Notes: a model not told the origin generated them from the letters alone. DNA of 64,000 nucleotides from Erythroxylum novogranatense (GCA_029891385.1 CM057230.1:36969402-37033401), one strand, 5' to 3'; numbered from the stretch's first letter, positions 1 to 13,164 are shown. Numbers and translations are program-made.

Positions 1-713
1 AATTATCTTGAATACCTCAAACTGTACTCTAAGCACCACCCTATGAGTTACCTCCGAAGGCAACAAGGAATGGAGTCAAAGCACAGGATCAAGATTCAAG
101 ATAGCCTCGAGTACCTCAAGTCTCAAGGATACTTGCACCATTCTATGATGAGATTATCACCGACACTTAGATAAGATATCCATGTGATGATCTCATGACA
201 GTCATCCAATGAACTTACTACTACTAGTAAGCATCCATATGCCAACTCTAAATATCTCATATTTACAGCTTCGAGATCCACCGCTTGATCCAATCAAGGA
301 GTATGACATATGCTAGTCGTCGGATTAATGATGTCCGGTCTCATTAATCCTATGACTAGGAGAATTTAGATCTTGACATAATTGCACATGATAGGAATCT
401 CAAGTAGTATGATCACATCATAATTTCCTTCATGCTATGTCATATATCATGGACTTCATTAATTTGATTAAAGATCCAATCAATTCATAAACAATGTTTA
501 TGAACATCAAATTAATGAATTATGCCTTTTCTTTATTTATTCATTCATGCAGACACGACCGTGAATAAAAGCAGCTAAAGGGATTGCCTTTGGGGCACAA
601 ATAAACAAGATCGTCCTTGAATAAGTCGACTTATCCAATGTACAAGTCGACTTATCGGTACCGAGCAAGCATAAGTCGACTTACACATGGTACAAGTCGA
701 CTTACCACTTACA
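1..713 (-). mobile_element. Copia-1 3' LTR, cut by the window edge
   Basis: Read on the minus strand, an LTR starts TGTAAGTGG at 713, directly after a polypurine tract, and runs off the left end. Positions 1-540 align in reverse complement with the plus-strand Copia-2 LTR (about 9840-10350), including the stretch about the date-like phrase CTTTGACTCCATT near 65-85. The first 140 bp of this LTR (573-713) differ from Copia-2: they hold four AAGTCGACTT palindromes that Copia-2 lacks. Only one LTR is visible, so the target duplication cannot be tested. Confidence 0.85.
621..703. repeat. Array of four AAGTCGACTT palindromes
   Basis: AAGTCGACTT occurs at 623-632, 644-653, 673-682 and 694-703, start-to-start spacing 21, 29 and 21 bp. 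Intervening sequence is mostly unrelated apart from a shared TGTAC/GGTAC. It lies in U3, within 20-90 bp of the LTR start. Function unknown; the symmetry would suit a dimeric DNA-binding protein, but that is inference. Confidence 0.9.
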
Positions 714-725
714 AATCTCCCACTT
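714..725 (-). other. Polypurine tract of Copia-1
   Basis: On minus the sequence is AAGTGGGAGATT immediately before the LTR TG. This is the usual plus-strand primer of plant copia elements and fixes the LTR edge at 713. Confidence 0.85.
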
Positions 726-3475
726 GACCTAAAGTCAATCGCCTTGGTATCTAATACCATAAGCGCGTCCATGAGAATCACAATTCTCCCGTGACAATGG
801 CTTTGTCAACGGATCGGCAACACTTTCTTTGTGGGAATTCTCTATCGGGACATCATCTCGACTAATGATCTCCCGAATTGGCGGAGTAGATGTTCGGATC
901 GTCGATGAGACCTTGATTCCTTTGCTGCAAGACTAGCCCCATTGTATCACAATACAATCCTATGGGCCTATCACAACTAGGGATTAGATCAAGTTCAAGA
1001 ATGAACTTCGATCCAAACCGCCTTTCTTTAAGATCTCTCATGCGATGTACTCTGCCTCGGTTGTTGAATCGCGATCCTTTCTTGTTTTGAAACTCTTTCA
1101 ATTGACCGCCACGCTATTCAAGTGTGAATGTATATAACCCGATCGTGATTCGTAATCATCCTTATCGATTAAATATCGCATCGAATGCCGCTCACTAGAG
1201 ATTTACATCTCCAAACATCAAGAAAACATCCTTAGTGCTTCAAAGGTACTAGAGGATATTCTTGTGACCACCCAAAGGACCCTCACTAGAACCGATAGGT
1301 ATTTGCTCGTAACACTTAAAGCATACGATACATCGGGCTTCGTACATAGCATCTTTTCATGCTAAACCTCTTTAGCATCTCATCTATGTACGATGCTTGT
1401 GAAAGACCAAGCAACCTTTGATCTATCTCTATAAATCTATATCCTAAGGATATAAGTTGCTTTACCAAGGTCTTTTAAGGCAAATTGTTTCGACAACCAA
1501 ATTTTAAGCGATTGCGAAGATAGAGACATCGCTTCCGAGTAAAAGATGTCATCTACATACAACACAAGGAAAACGATTGCAGTCCATTAACCTTCTTATA
1601 CACACAATGATCATCCAGATTTTATGAGAAACCAAACTCTTTGATTAACTCGTCCAAAACGGACATTTCAACTCCACGGATGCTTGCGCCAATCCATACA
1701 TGGATTTCGAAGCTTGCATACCATTTCACCATCATAAGATGTGAAGCCCTCTCGTTGTGTCATATACACATCCTCGCCGATTTCAATGAAAGTCGTCTTC
1801 ACATCCATTTGCCATATCTCATAATCATAATGAGCGGCAATGGCTAGGAGTATCCGAATGGTTTTAAGCATTGCTACGGGGCTGAAGGTCTCGTCATAGT
1901 CAATTCCTTGTCTTTGACGAAATCCTTTGGCCATTAGTCTCGCTTCATAGGTAATCAGATTACCATCCATGTTGGTTTTCTTCTAAAACCTCTTTGCACC
2001 CTGTGGGTTTTATCCCTTCAGGTGTAACAACCAAAGTCCATACTTGGTTTTCATACATGGAATCCATTTCAAATTTCATGGCACTAAGCCATTTTCCAAA
2101 TACTGAACTCTTCAGAACCTCTTCATAGGTAGCAGGCTCATCATCTCATATGAGCAATACGTCATTCTGTTCCCCACGAGAAATCTATATTTCTCAGGAA
2201 CAGAGCGTATCCTACGTGACCTACGAAATTCGTGTGTAATAGAAGGTTGAACTGTTACCTCATCTATATGAGTGCAGTTTGAGTTCAGCGGATTGATCTA
2301 TGTTTGTTCGAGCATCTTGAACTTCTCCAAGTTCAACTTTGCTCCCACCGTCCTCTTACTGAAGAAACTCTTTCTAAGAAAACAGCATGCTTTGAAACAA
2401 ACACTTTTGTTCCTAAGCAAGGTAGAATTAATATTCCATTTAACAAACACTTGTCGACTTTGCATCGTTAATTTGGTCGTGTCCGCTTCACATAAGCAGA
2501 CAACCCCAAACTTTCAATGAGAAAGATAGGGCTTTCGTTAGTCCATATCTCCATATAGAGTAACATCAATCGTCTTTAATGGAACTCGCTTAACAAGTAA
2601 ACAAATGTCTCGGCGCATACCCCTAAAATGCAAAACCTATCATCAATCGCACCATGTCTAACAAGGTTCGATTTCTCCTTTCACCACACCATTGTCTTTG
2701 CGACGTGCAAGTGGAGTGAATCGAGATAAAATCCCATTATCTCCGAGATAATCCAAAGCTGTTGGTCTAAGTATTTTCCACCACGATCGATCGTAATGCC
2801 TTGATACTTTTACCAAACCGCTTACTTCATTTCAATTGTTTGAACTTTTCAAACGCTTCAGATTTGTATCTCATCGATACATGTACCCATATCGTGAATA
2901 ATCATCGATAAAAGTAATGAAAACGACAACCACTTCGCATGGATGGACATCGGACCACATACATCCGAATGTATTAGGTCTAATAATCCAATGCTCATCC
3001 TTTCCATTGAAGGATAACTTAGTCATCTTGCCTAATAAACAAGATTCGCACGTGTCATATGATTCATAATCAAATGACCCTAAACATCCACTCTTATGGA
3101 GCTTAGCGATGCGTGTCTCATTTATATGGCCGTTCGACAATGCCATAAGTAAGTTGATTTTAAATTATCTCGATTATGTCTTTCCGCGTCATTGACATTC
3201 ATAACTGGATATGACATATCTAATATGTCATTTCTATTGCATAATGTACCAGTACAATAGAGCATTCCATTCGAACTAATAGAACAACCATTGCTACTAA
3301 AAGTCCAATGGAAACCAGCTCTAATTAAACATGAAACATACAATATGTTCTTTGTTTAAATCAGGTACAAAATGTCAATCATCCAATTTGAATACAAGCC
3401 CACTAGGGAGTAACAAGACATAAGTGTCTACGGTTAATGTAGCAACTCTTGCTGCATTACCTGCAATAGATAATA
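726..3475 (-). pseudogene. Copia-1 pol remnant (integrase, RT, RNase H), 5' truncated
   Basis: Minus-strand reading fragments follow copia pol order. GAG-pre-integrase and integrase start lie at about 3475-2870 (visible LHKSG.LGSFDYESYDTCESCLLGKMTKL, then a D-D-Y-S-R integrase piece). Reverse transcriptase is at about 2250-1520, with a clear block at 1970-1668 (ARLMAKGFRQRQGIDYDETFSPVA) and a YVDD-type site near 1550. RNase H follows at about 1300-860. Frameshifts and stops interrupt every domain, so it is dead. The protease and gag are missing: homology with Copia-2 stops abruptly near 3475, where a gypsy-type LTR begins. It is the same family as Copia-2, in opposite orientation. Confidence 0.88.
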
Positions 3476-6400
3476 TGTTTATACAATGAATAATAAGCAA
3501 AAACCTTGCAAAAACTCTTTTTCCCTTATAAAACATTTCTCAACTTGGAATTTATCAATTGCTTATTTTTGAAACTTTTCACACCAATGAAAAACCTTCA
3601 TAAACAGATTCCAAAATTTTCACGGTTGAAAACTCAATTTCACTTTTCACAATTTCTCAAAAATTTTCTCAAACCATACACAAAATTCAAATCATGAATG
3701 CATCACATAATGAACAAAATCAAAAACACATAAACACATCAATTGGTTTGGGTCGGTCCAAAACAGAACGTACTGCATAGTCCCGCATAGCGGTCCTGTT
3801 CAGCTGTGAACGGAACGTACTACACCTTCCCGCATAGCGGTCTGGTGTAGCCGTGACTTATGGGAGTCCGAAATTGGAGCTCTAATGCCACTAGCGGGCA
3901 GGCAGGAGAAGCCTTAAAAAAACGAGACCAGTGCACTGACTCTACTTATGGGACCTAACCAAACTCATATAACACATATTTATGCTTGAAAATCAGATTG
4001 TCCGAAGGCACTTTTCGAAAACTCAATTTTTCATATTTTCATAACGTGTCGTACTCGACACATTCACATTCCCAATTTCACACACATTCATATAACAATT
4101 CAAATGCAAACTCAATACATCAATTAATCTCATAAACAATCAAATACATGTTCAATGTCTCAATCATGCACAAACAAGGAAGTATAAAATCATTGCAATT
4201 TCTTAAAATCACAATTTTCACTTCTATTATAAGTAATGAATTTTAGAACTTTTCTTAATTTCTCAAATCCTTTAAAACTTGTAACATTTCTCCAAAACAT
4301 TCGAAAACCATAAATTTCAATACTTTCTCTCTAAATTTTTCGATTAATAACACAACTCATTTAAAACAAAGAATTAAACCTGTAGCAATTTTTCAAAATC
4401 ATTTGGAAACAATAAATTTCATAAATATTTTCCTTTCTTGATTTTTCAAACTTTCTTTCTAATTTTTTGACTAATTTAACAAATCATTTAAAAACAAAGA
4501 ATTAAACTTTTGTAACAATTTGTTTAGTCATTTTCAAAACCAATGAAAGTAACAATCTTCATATTTTCCAAATTTTCTTAGTTTATCAAAACATTTAAAA
4601 CTTATAACAATTTCTCAAAAACACTCAAAACCATTGAATGTAACAATTGAATCATTATATTAAATTGTCCAAACACTTTCAACAATAATTCAAATCATTC
4701 AAAACTATAATTTCAAACATTTTAATCTTCTTCTTGACTTTTCCAAACTATAAACAATAATTTGTTAAAGCAATTTACTTGAATGCAACCTTTTCATAAT
4801 TTGCAAAATCATTCAAAACAAATGAATATAATACTTGTATTTATTTTTATCAAATCATATGGTTTAAATTTGACAATTTATCCAATCTTTAAAAATAATC
4901 AATTTAACGATTGGATCAATTTCTTAATTTTCAAACCTTTGTATATACTTGATATTTTAAAATCCAATAAATGAAGAATTTCAGAAATTTCCTCAATTTA
5001 TCAAAATCTTTCAAAACATTTGGAATTAAAATAAAATCTTAGCAAAATCATTCAAAACATAAAGAATACATAATTCATAGAAATTTCTTTAAATCATAAT
5101 TCAAACACATTCCAATTCACAATGCACAATTATTATCCAAAGTTCATGTAGCAATTTCATCTTTTATTCAAAACAATAAAATTATCCATTATTTCAATTT
5201 AATAAATCATAGCAACATTATCAAATTATTCAAATAATTCAAAATAATGAATTTCATAATGTTTGCAAGTTCTTAAAATCATTCAGAAAACAAGGAATTT
5301 AATCATTCGAAAATCAAAATTTTCAAACATTTACATAAACAATAATTTATAAACATTTTGCTTCTTGATTTTTCAAATTCACACAATTTACTTATAATTC
5401 AAAATACAAACACATTACCCACCTCGAATTGATGCTAGAAGCTTGTCCTTAGCTCCAATTTTCCAAAGCTTTTCTTCTTTCCTCCAATTTAAAATTTCCT
5501 AAACCAAATTCACCCAAATTCAACATCATAAATAACATAATTACTCAAATTGAGCTTAGGAAATACTAATTCCTCATATAATCAAGCTATCTAACTCAAA
5601 AACTTCCAAAATCTCTAAATTCCAAAAATTGGGCATAACCCTAATTCACAATTATCCAAAATTGAACTAATTAAACAAAGCATTCACCAAAATTGACTTC
5701 ATAATCCATAAACCCATACCATTTTTCATGTTTCTAAACCAAAAATTTACGAAAAACTCAAAACTCAATATTTTCTCTTACCTCATTTCTCCTCCATTTT
5801 TGAAATTTCTTGGGTTCCAAAGGAAGTTTTCAAGCTTTTCTACCTTTTTCTTCATGAATCCATGCAAAAATCAAGCTAGGAGCCCTAAAAATTCGAAATC
5901 CCTAAGCTTACCTTTCTTTTTTTCTCTTCATCTCCTCCACCGAACATGCTCTTCTTCCTCTCTTCTTATTTTGTTCTTTCTTTGCTCTAAGTGTCGTGCC
6001 TTCTTGTTAAAAGGGACAACCACACCTTGCCATGTCATTAAATGAAAGAGAAAAGACCTAATTGCCCCTCCATGTTAGCCTTCATACTTAACCCTTTAAG
6101 TAAACTTCCAAAATTGCCCCTATACTCATCTTAATTCAAGCTTACTTTAGGACAAGTTTCTAATAATCAATTTGAAGGAATTTGCCAAAACTTCCTTTTA
6201 GAGAAATGTTCCTCCTTGTCTTAATTTCATAATGAAACCAACATCATTTGATTTGGATCACTAAACCAAAAGTTATGCTCCAAACAGTTTGGACATGTCT
6301 CATATTAAATCATTTTCCAGCACGTTATTTCCATCCAAAAATTGACATTCTTAAAAACAAAATTGAAACTCGATGTCTTCATAACAATTATAGCCCTATT

Positions 6401-7687
6401 TCTCTAGTTTAATCCAAATTAAGAATCACCTCGTTTGGATTACTAGAACAAAAGTTATGGCTAAAATACGTTCAGATTTCTCTGATCCAAGACTGCACAA
6501 GAATCCGAACTTCAAGTCAGAAATTGAAAGTCTTAGGGGCTAAATTGAAATTTTATTTCTTCATATGATTTGTATCCCCATGAGTCAATTTTATTTTGCC
6601 TCAAGAATCACTTCAATCGGATCTCCACAGATCCTGAATTTCGTAAAAGACTGAACCATATTCAGAAAATTATCTAACTCACTTTGATTAAATTAAGTCC
6701 TTAATTTAATCTCATAAAAATAAAAATATCCCTTGAGAATGTAGATAATTGTCTTAGGAATCCAATGCTTCAAAAATCATGTCAATCGGATGTCGAACGA
6801 AAAAGATATAAACAAAAGATTGAAATAAGGACATAATAAGAAATAAGAATAGAGACATGTATATATGTATAAACACATATATATATCCGAATTTTTCAAA
6901 AATCATATTTCTTGATCCCGAACTCCAAATTTGACAAATTTAATATCAAAAGATAGCTTAAAGGAAGCTCTACAACTTCCATGAAGGACAGAAAAATCAA
7001 ATTGTCCTCTAAGGGAGTCAAAAATCCACTTAAAGTTTATGTCCTAATCATCTCTTTCTAAACAACTTCCAAATTTCCGTCGATCATAACTTCTAGCCCC
7101 GATATCGAAAAATTGCATACTTTATGGTGATAAAAAGCTGAGAATATAAGCTAAAACTTTCATGTAGACTATTTACTCCAATTCAGACCACATCAATCTG
7201 GCGATTTGCCTCAAAGCACAATATGTATAATTTCCACACTTAAAAACATTTTCAAAGTCAACGTAAAATAACCTTAACTTTGACTGACTATAACTTTTAC
7301 TCCCGATATCGAAAAATATCAAATTTTATGGCGACAGAAAGCTTTTAATAGGAGCTACAAGTTTCCTGAAAATCATTTTCTTAAATTCTGCCTAAATTAA
7401 AAAGTCAACTCTCAAGTCAAACTTTCTATATCCAAAAGTCAACTTTCTTAATTCTTCAAATTATCACATTTTTTTTATTTTCAACTTCCATTTCAATCCA
7501 CTAAGTCACTTTAACTTTCATAACCATACAAATCTATTCAAATCCCAAAATTATCAAAATCTATCAATTCTTTCCTCATCACTTTCCTTTAAGTATAAAT
7601 ACATTGATACCTAAGCATATACATAATAACACTCATTTCTTTTTTAATTATTATTTCTAAATTCTACTTAAAAATTGAGGTCCAACA
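3476..7687 (-). mobile_element. Long gypsy-type LTR remnant
   Basis: On minus an LTR-like start TGTTGGACCTCAA lies at 7687, resembling the Gypsy-2 LTR start TGTTGGGCCCCAA at 55184. The block at about 3756-3905, reverse complemented, matches Gypsy-2 LTR sequence around 56605-56660 (CCTGCCTGCCCGCTAGTGGCA). The acceptor-like stretch at 5400-5460 resembles Gypsy-1 LTR near 17440. No coding domain is visible. The region is very AT-rich with many short direct repeats, and about 4.2 kb is long for one LTR, so internal insertions are possible. The left end is cut by the Copia-1 remnant. Confidence 0.6.
6240..6815 (-). repeat. Four degenerate units of about 180 bp inside the long LTR
   Basis: A motif of the form AATCAnnTnnATTGGAT, followed within 20 bp by CAAAAGTTATG, recurs at about 6243, 6426, 6605 and 6775 (spacing 183, 179, 170 bp). 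A further variant (ATAACTT..CCCGATATCGAAAAAT) occurs at about 7088 and 7289. Each unit carries a version of a motif also present once in the Gypsy-1 and Gypsy-2 LTRs. Confidence 0.65.
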
Positions 7688-8108
7688 TGTTCTATATGAT
7701 TAATTGTGAAATATGTGATTTGTGTATGTGAATCCGGTGAAATCATCAACGATGGTTCATTCATTGAGTTCGCAAAACTCATAAAAATTGCAACGTAATT
7801 TTTTAGGTATTAGAGGAACATTTTGGACTAAGTTATGGCTTAGAGGTCTATCAGATGACATTAGAGAGTTATAGCTTTTGTTTTATAGTTTTTGTTAGAA
7901 CTTGTATGAGGTTTTGTAAATATTTGTTTAATAGAAACAGTGTAAATTTTATGAATGAATGCAATGAATGGTTTTAAATATTTATGACTTTTAAATGATG
8001 TTAGTTGGTGCCATGTGTAAGTTGGATTTGTTTTTGCAGAACATACCATTATCATAGGTTATGTACCTGAATGTTGAGGTATGTACCCTATGGTAGTGGG
8101 ATGTTACA
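7688..8108 (+). mobile_element. 3' end of a gypsy LTR ending GGGATGTTACA
   Basis: The segment ends GGGATGTTACA at 8108, the mirror of the LTR start TGTAACATCCC seen at 59966; plant gypsy LTRs often have such extended inverted ends. Near 7755-7790 it has GATGGTTCATTCATTGAGTT and AAACTCAT, resembling 63904-63940 in Gypsy-3. It is cut at 7687 by the minus-strand LTR, which probably inserted into it. No target duplication could be confirmed. Confidence 0.55.
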
Positions 8109-9189
8109 TAGTAATATCTAAACTCACCTTTGGGTAGTTTTTATCTTTGATTCACTAAAAATTTGATTGTTTATGTTATTTGAATTTATTGTGATTAATT
8201 TCTACACTTGCATAATTCGGTGATAGACTAAAAGGGTGAATTGAATGAAAAATAATTAAATTGGGCTAATGAGAGTTAGGTAATTTAATAAGAATGAAAA
8301 ATTAATCAAATTGGTAATTGTGTGAAGAGAGATCTCACAAAAGTTCCCAGGAGTCTATTGAAAAGCTTCAGATTTAATTAAAGGTTAGATAAATTGTGAA
8401 TTGAGAAATTGCATTTTTTAATAATCTGATTAAGGTTTATAATTTAGGGCTATTGGTTATAATTCGAGAGAGAGTAATCAACCCTAAGATCATCCATGAC
8501 CAATAATCCGATAATTCATAATTAATCAGATTAGTGTTAAAGATAAGTAAAAATTTCCCTTTCTCTAAATCAGTAGTTCCTTAGGTTGATTCTTGATGTG
8601 TGTGTTGCAATTTGATGATTTGATAATATTTTGTGATTAATTCTTGAATTGAGTTGTTTGATTGAATCGATTGATTGAATTGCACAATTGTTTTAGTTTA
8701 ATTAAATTTGAATTTTTGCGAATAGTTTTGACCTTAGATTTTAGGATTAGATTAACCCTCCTCATGGGATCAACACCTTAGATACTACATAAACGACCTA
8801 TACGTTTACGGAATATCGAGGTTAAAATATTAAAACTATAATATTAAAAAACCGTAATCACCTATACAAGATTTCTCTTCGCATAATTTACCAATTTGAT
8901 TTAATTCTTATTATATTAAATCACCTAACTTTCATTAGCCCAATTTAATTACTTTTCATTCAATTCACCCTCTCAGTTTGTTATCAAATTATGCACATCA
9001 AGAATAAAAATCACAATAAATCCAAATAACACATAAATAATTAGATTTCATTAAACTAAAGATAAAACCTCGAAGGTGAGTTTAGAACATCATCAACATC
9101 CAAAAATCTTATTATTAATTGTTATTCCATTTCTATACAATAAAAAATTGAAAATAGTAGGAAATATGAATTAAACTGACGATGGGAGG
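8109..9189. repeat. Inverted repeat of Athila-like LTR sequence, arms about 210 bp
   Basis: The arm at about 8120-8330 (plus) and the arm at about 8886-9085 (minus) are reverse complements with scattered differences; shared words include GGGTGAATTGAATGAAAA, ATTAAATTGGGCTAATGA and TTTATTGTGATT. The loop of about 555 bp holds the phrase CCTCATGGGATCAACACCTT near 8760, typical of the R/U5 part of Athila-type LTRs and also seen inverted at 54270-54300. No coding sequence was seen. Confidence 0.65.
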
Positions 9190-9742
9190 CAGCGACGTCG
9201 GGAAACTCCTGATCTTGGAAGTACGTTGAGTCAACTTCTTCTCCTCTTCTCTCTTCCTCCTTCTTTTTCTCTATCTCTTGATAATTCTCTTTGGGGTTTC
9301 TATAAAATTGGCTAATGCAAAAAGCTTCTTCTGCCTCTTTGTCTTATTCATTAAATACCTTTTGTGTTCTAAGTAGCCCTAGGGTGTTTCCAGGGCCAAA
9401 AGGTCTAAAAGTTCCTTGAAACTTCACATTTTTTAGTGTCTGCGTGTCTACTCGAGGCAGCCCACGATTGTGGGCTACATCTGAACCTTCTATCATGATC
9501 GTGGCATACAGGCCACGATCGTTGGCCATGTCTTAGGATTTTATCACGATCGTGGCATATAGTTCTTTGATGTTGACCTTAAAACACTAACAAACACATC
9601 AAGGTATCTCAAAAATATAATAATTAAACTCAAAGACTTGTACTAACTCATAAAACAATTAAAACAAAAATAATTAGCAAACTAACACAATTTTAACCTA
9701 AACACATACTAAACAATTGAATTAACAATTAAATACCTAAAA
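9190..9742 (-). mobile_element. Athila-like LTR fragment with CACGATCGTG words
   Basis: This AT-rich fragment is related to 31240-31860 (both share a pyrimidine-rich stretch, then GATCGTGG words, then ACACTAACAAACAC.AAG.TA.CTC and AACACATACTAAAC). Words with a GATC or GATT core lie at 9460-9475, 9494-9505, 9512-9524 and 9544-9555. It is interrupted at 9742 by Copia-2. Its orientation is inferred from the E3-type copy at 31040. Confidence 0.55.
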
Positions 9743-11599
9743 TGTTAGAGTAGTGCCCTAAAGGCAATCACCTTTAGAGCATTTTGTACATAGTTATGTA
9801 CATACTTTATAAATAAATAAAGAAAGACATATTTCATTAATTTATTGTTCATTATTTATGAACTGATATTGATCTGTAATCAATCAAATTAATGAAGTCC
9901 ATGATATATGACATAGCATGAAGGAAATTATGATGTGATCATACCACCGAGATTCCTATCATGTGCAATTATGTCAAGATTCAAATTATCCCTAGTCATA
10001 GGATTACCGAGACGGACATCAAGAATCCGGAAAGACTAGCACATCTCAAGCTCCTTAATTTGATCAGCGGTGGATCTCGTAAACTGTATATATGAGATAT
10101 TTAGGGTTGAGATGTGGATGCTTACTAGAGGTAGTAAGTACATTGGATGACCTTCTATGAGATCATCACATGGATGTCCTATTCTAATGTCGGTGATAAT
10201 CTCATCATAGAATGGTGCAAGTATCCTGACTTGAGGTGCTCAAGGATATCTTGGATCTTGATTACGTGCTTTGACTCCATTGCTTGTTGCCTTACAGAGG
10301 TCGCTCATAGGGTGGTGATTGGGTACAGTTTGAGGTATTCGAAGGTAATTGAGTAGCCAATAGAGGATTCACCACTTCGTGATAGCGTAAGATGATACCC
10401 ATGGCCTCTTGTCGGGTCATTACTTGGAAATCTCGATCGAGTACATATGTCATGAAGAGTGTCTTCATTGACATATTAAGTATTAAGTAATGAGTCCGTG
10501 ACAAGAACTGAAATCACTTGGACTAGATTTGACATAGTCAGTCTAGTGAGAGTTGACACATTGCCCATACTCATAACCAAGTGGGGTATAGCATGGTGAA
10601 AGGACGAATTGCACGGTAATTGTCTATGGAAAGGTTCATGATATGGTCCATGATGAATATAGGTTCATTCGTCAAACCAATTACTTTCCGATCAATTGGG
10701 GGTCATGATGTGTTGCTAGATATCGCTTATGACTTGCTTAGATTAAGTGTTGATCTAAGTGGCCAACATAATCGGGAACCTAATGGGTCACACGCATAAG
10801 AGCGTCTCGGAGAACTCATAAAATAGTTTTGGACAGAGTTCCAATATATGGAGAGCAACTGGATTAAATGGATCCTGATGAGATCGAGATATGTCCCGAT
10901 GAGATCGCAACATCGATATTCTTTGAAAAAACGCTTAGGGGTTTTTCCATACGGGACCAGTAGGTTTAGTAGGACCAACCCAGTGTGACTGGACTACCTC
11001 AGCATTTATTTTTATATAATTAATTAATTAATTAGTTAAAGAATTAATTAATATATATATATATATATGCATTTACGTGGATGTTGGAAAAGAAGCATGG
11101 AAGCTTCTTTATTTTGCTTAGTCATTAAGTCATTAAATGACTAAATGAAAAAAACTTGAAAGATGAAAGAGGATGGTCGTTGCTTTTATGAATAAGCAAG
11201 AGAAGAAAGAGTTTCTTTGATCTTTGGAAGATCATCTTCGTTGGTTTTGCATGAAAGAAGAAGGAAAAGAGTTTCCCTCTCTTCTCATCATCGTGCTTCA
11301 CCATCTTCAAGCTTCATCTTCTTCAAGCAAGCTTCATCATCCTTTTCCAAGCTCTCCATAGAACAAAGGTAAGATCTAGCAGTCTTTAATTTGTTCTAGC
11401 TATTTTCGGGTCAAAGGGTTTGTCCCGGTTAGGTTTTCCGATCTCTGCGTGGATACCGTTAGAGACGGTCTCCTTTGATCGTTTTGGTTTGACTTTGTTA
11501 TATAGTCACATGGATCCTGGCTTTCGGGAAGGTCCCGGAACAAAAGTTTTTGTTTTTCGTACCGTGGGCATGTGATGCTCACACCGGGATTTTCCTACA
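9743..11599 (+). repeat. Copia-2 5' LTR
   Basis: Starts TGTTAGAGTAGTGCC, ends TTTCCTACA, 1857 bp. Near its start it has a perfect inverted repeat TGTACATAGTTATGTACA (about 9785-9802). The run of TA repeats near 11055 and the TATA-rich stretch may hold the promoter. It aligns with 26835-28686 over its full length with many single-base and 1-3 bp differences. Confidence 0.93.
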
Positions 11600-11600
11600 G

Positions 11601-11613
11601 TGGTATCAGAGCC
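11601..11613 (+). other. Copia-2 primer-binding site
   Basis: TGGTATCAGAGCC one base after the LTR end matches the 3' end complement of plant initiator tRNA-Met, the standard primer of plant copia elements. Confidence 0.93.
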
Positions 11614-12716
11614 ACTTGTGTCGTATATAACAACGGAACCATGACTAGGTCGGAGTTGCTATAGCTTGTGATGATGATGCATGTTGTATGTGTTGAATTT
11701 CGAATTCAGTATGAGATATAGTTTTTGAAATTTTCTTGCCCAGATATGTTCACAAGATGTTTTTTTATATGTCTGTGGAAGCTCGGAATTTATCAATTTG
11801 ATTTGATATGGTTTTGCTAATTTATTCCCTAATGTTCTGGTTGTTGTCTTTGTACACATTCATTGGACAGGCATGCTTATAAATTCGAGAATAAATTATA
11901 GAAAAATTGTTTTTCGTATTTACTTTCATCGAAATGTCTCTAGGATGTTTGTTAATGTTTATGAGAAAGAAAAAATATTTTCGATGTGATTTACTATTTA
12001 TTTGAGAATTTAATGTGTGCTGCTGGGAATAACTGTGTTAAGGAACACAGATTCTACATTGGCTTGGTTGCTAAGGTTGGATGAGTTTTTGTTGGAAATA
12101 AATCCAGCAAAAATTCATGGAGCATGTTGGGAACATTTTGTAACCTTAGTAATTTTCTCAGAATTTATTGAAATTGTTTCAATGGGTTTTTCAAGCAAAA
12201 CATAGGACTTGGAAGTTTTGAGAAAATTGCTGGAGCTGTTTTGTTTGAACTAAGAAATTGTGTAGATTTCAGTTCCAATGCCTTGGATCATTTTTAATGT
12301 GATTAAAAATGTGTTACATTTATGTTGTATGCTTGCCTAAATGATTTTCTTGAAATCGGGTTTCCAAACAATTTAGGATGTCAAATGTGTCTCATTAGCG
12401 TCTCGTTAGTATATTCCCTTATCTTGATTGTTTTGATCGTCACAAATTTTGTGACAGGTGCCGAAATAGTCTTGATAAAGTGTAGACTACCTAGAGATAC
12501 TTAGGGTGATAATTTGATATTCTCAAATTATTTGGAAATCTAAATGAATAAGAGTGTATTCATCAATTTCAAGTTTCATGTATAGTTTGACTATATATGG
12601 TAAGCATGGTACAATGAAAGTGTTTCATTGGTACATCATAATAAAGGATATTACACTTGGTATTGTGAATTAGAACTACGGATTGAAAAATTAGCGATTA
12701 GAGAGCAGGCCAAATT

Positions 12717-12960
12717 CCAATGACTAGAACATGCACCAATGATTCGAAAGTGAATTCGGTGATTAGAACATGCACCACGATCATTGGAAAGTGGATTCAA
12801 TGACTATAATATGTTCCGGTCATTGAAAAGTGCACTGATAATTAATTCCAATCGACTAGAACATGTTCCGATCACCGAGCGCATCTACTGATAACCTATA
12901 GTCGACTAGCACAAGTTCAATGATGTGCACATGCACCGATCGACTAGAACATGCACCATC
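12717..12960 (+). repeat. Tandem repeats in the Copia-2 leader (unit 40-50 bp)
   Basis: A word of the form TCGACTAGAACATGCACCGA, or close variants (ATGACTAGAACATGCACCA, TCGACTAGAACATGTTCCG), recurs about six times from 12720 to 12960, spaced about 40-50 bp. It sits between the primer-binding site and gag. Several copies contain palindromic pieces (TCGA, GAACATGTTC). Confidence 0.75.
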
Positions 12961-13164
12961 AACTACAACAACATGCGATAGGTGGGATGATGGATGATTT
13001 TAGGTATAAACTCAATGTGATTGATTAAATACCTAAATCATTCCATATAGTCATGGTGACTATAATCCTACGACTTGGAGAAGAAGAAGATGAGACACGA
13101 AACCCTCGAATAATATGAAAACTAACGCCTTCCATTAATATGGAGAGAACCAGAGTTCTTATAG

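Noticed and set aside
5728..6045. 105-codon frame in the long minus LTR
   Set aside because: Low-complexity Ser/Phe/Leu translation of a pyrimidine-rich stretch.
10147..10978. Short frames in the Copia-2 LTR
   Set aside because: Not conserved between the two LTR copies and with no domain.
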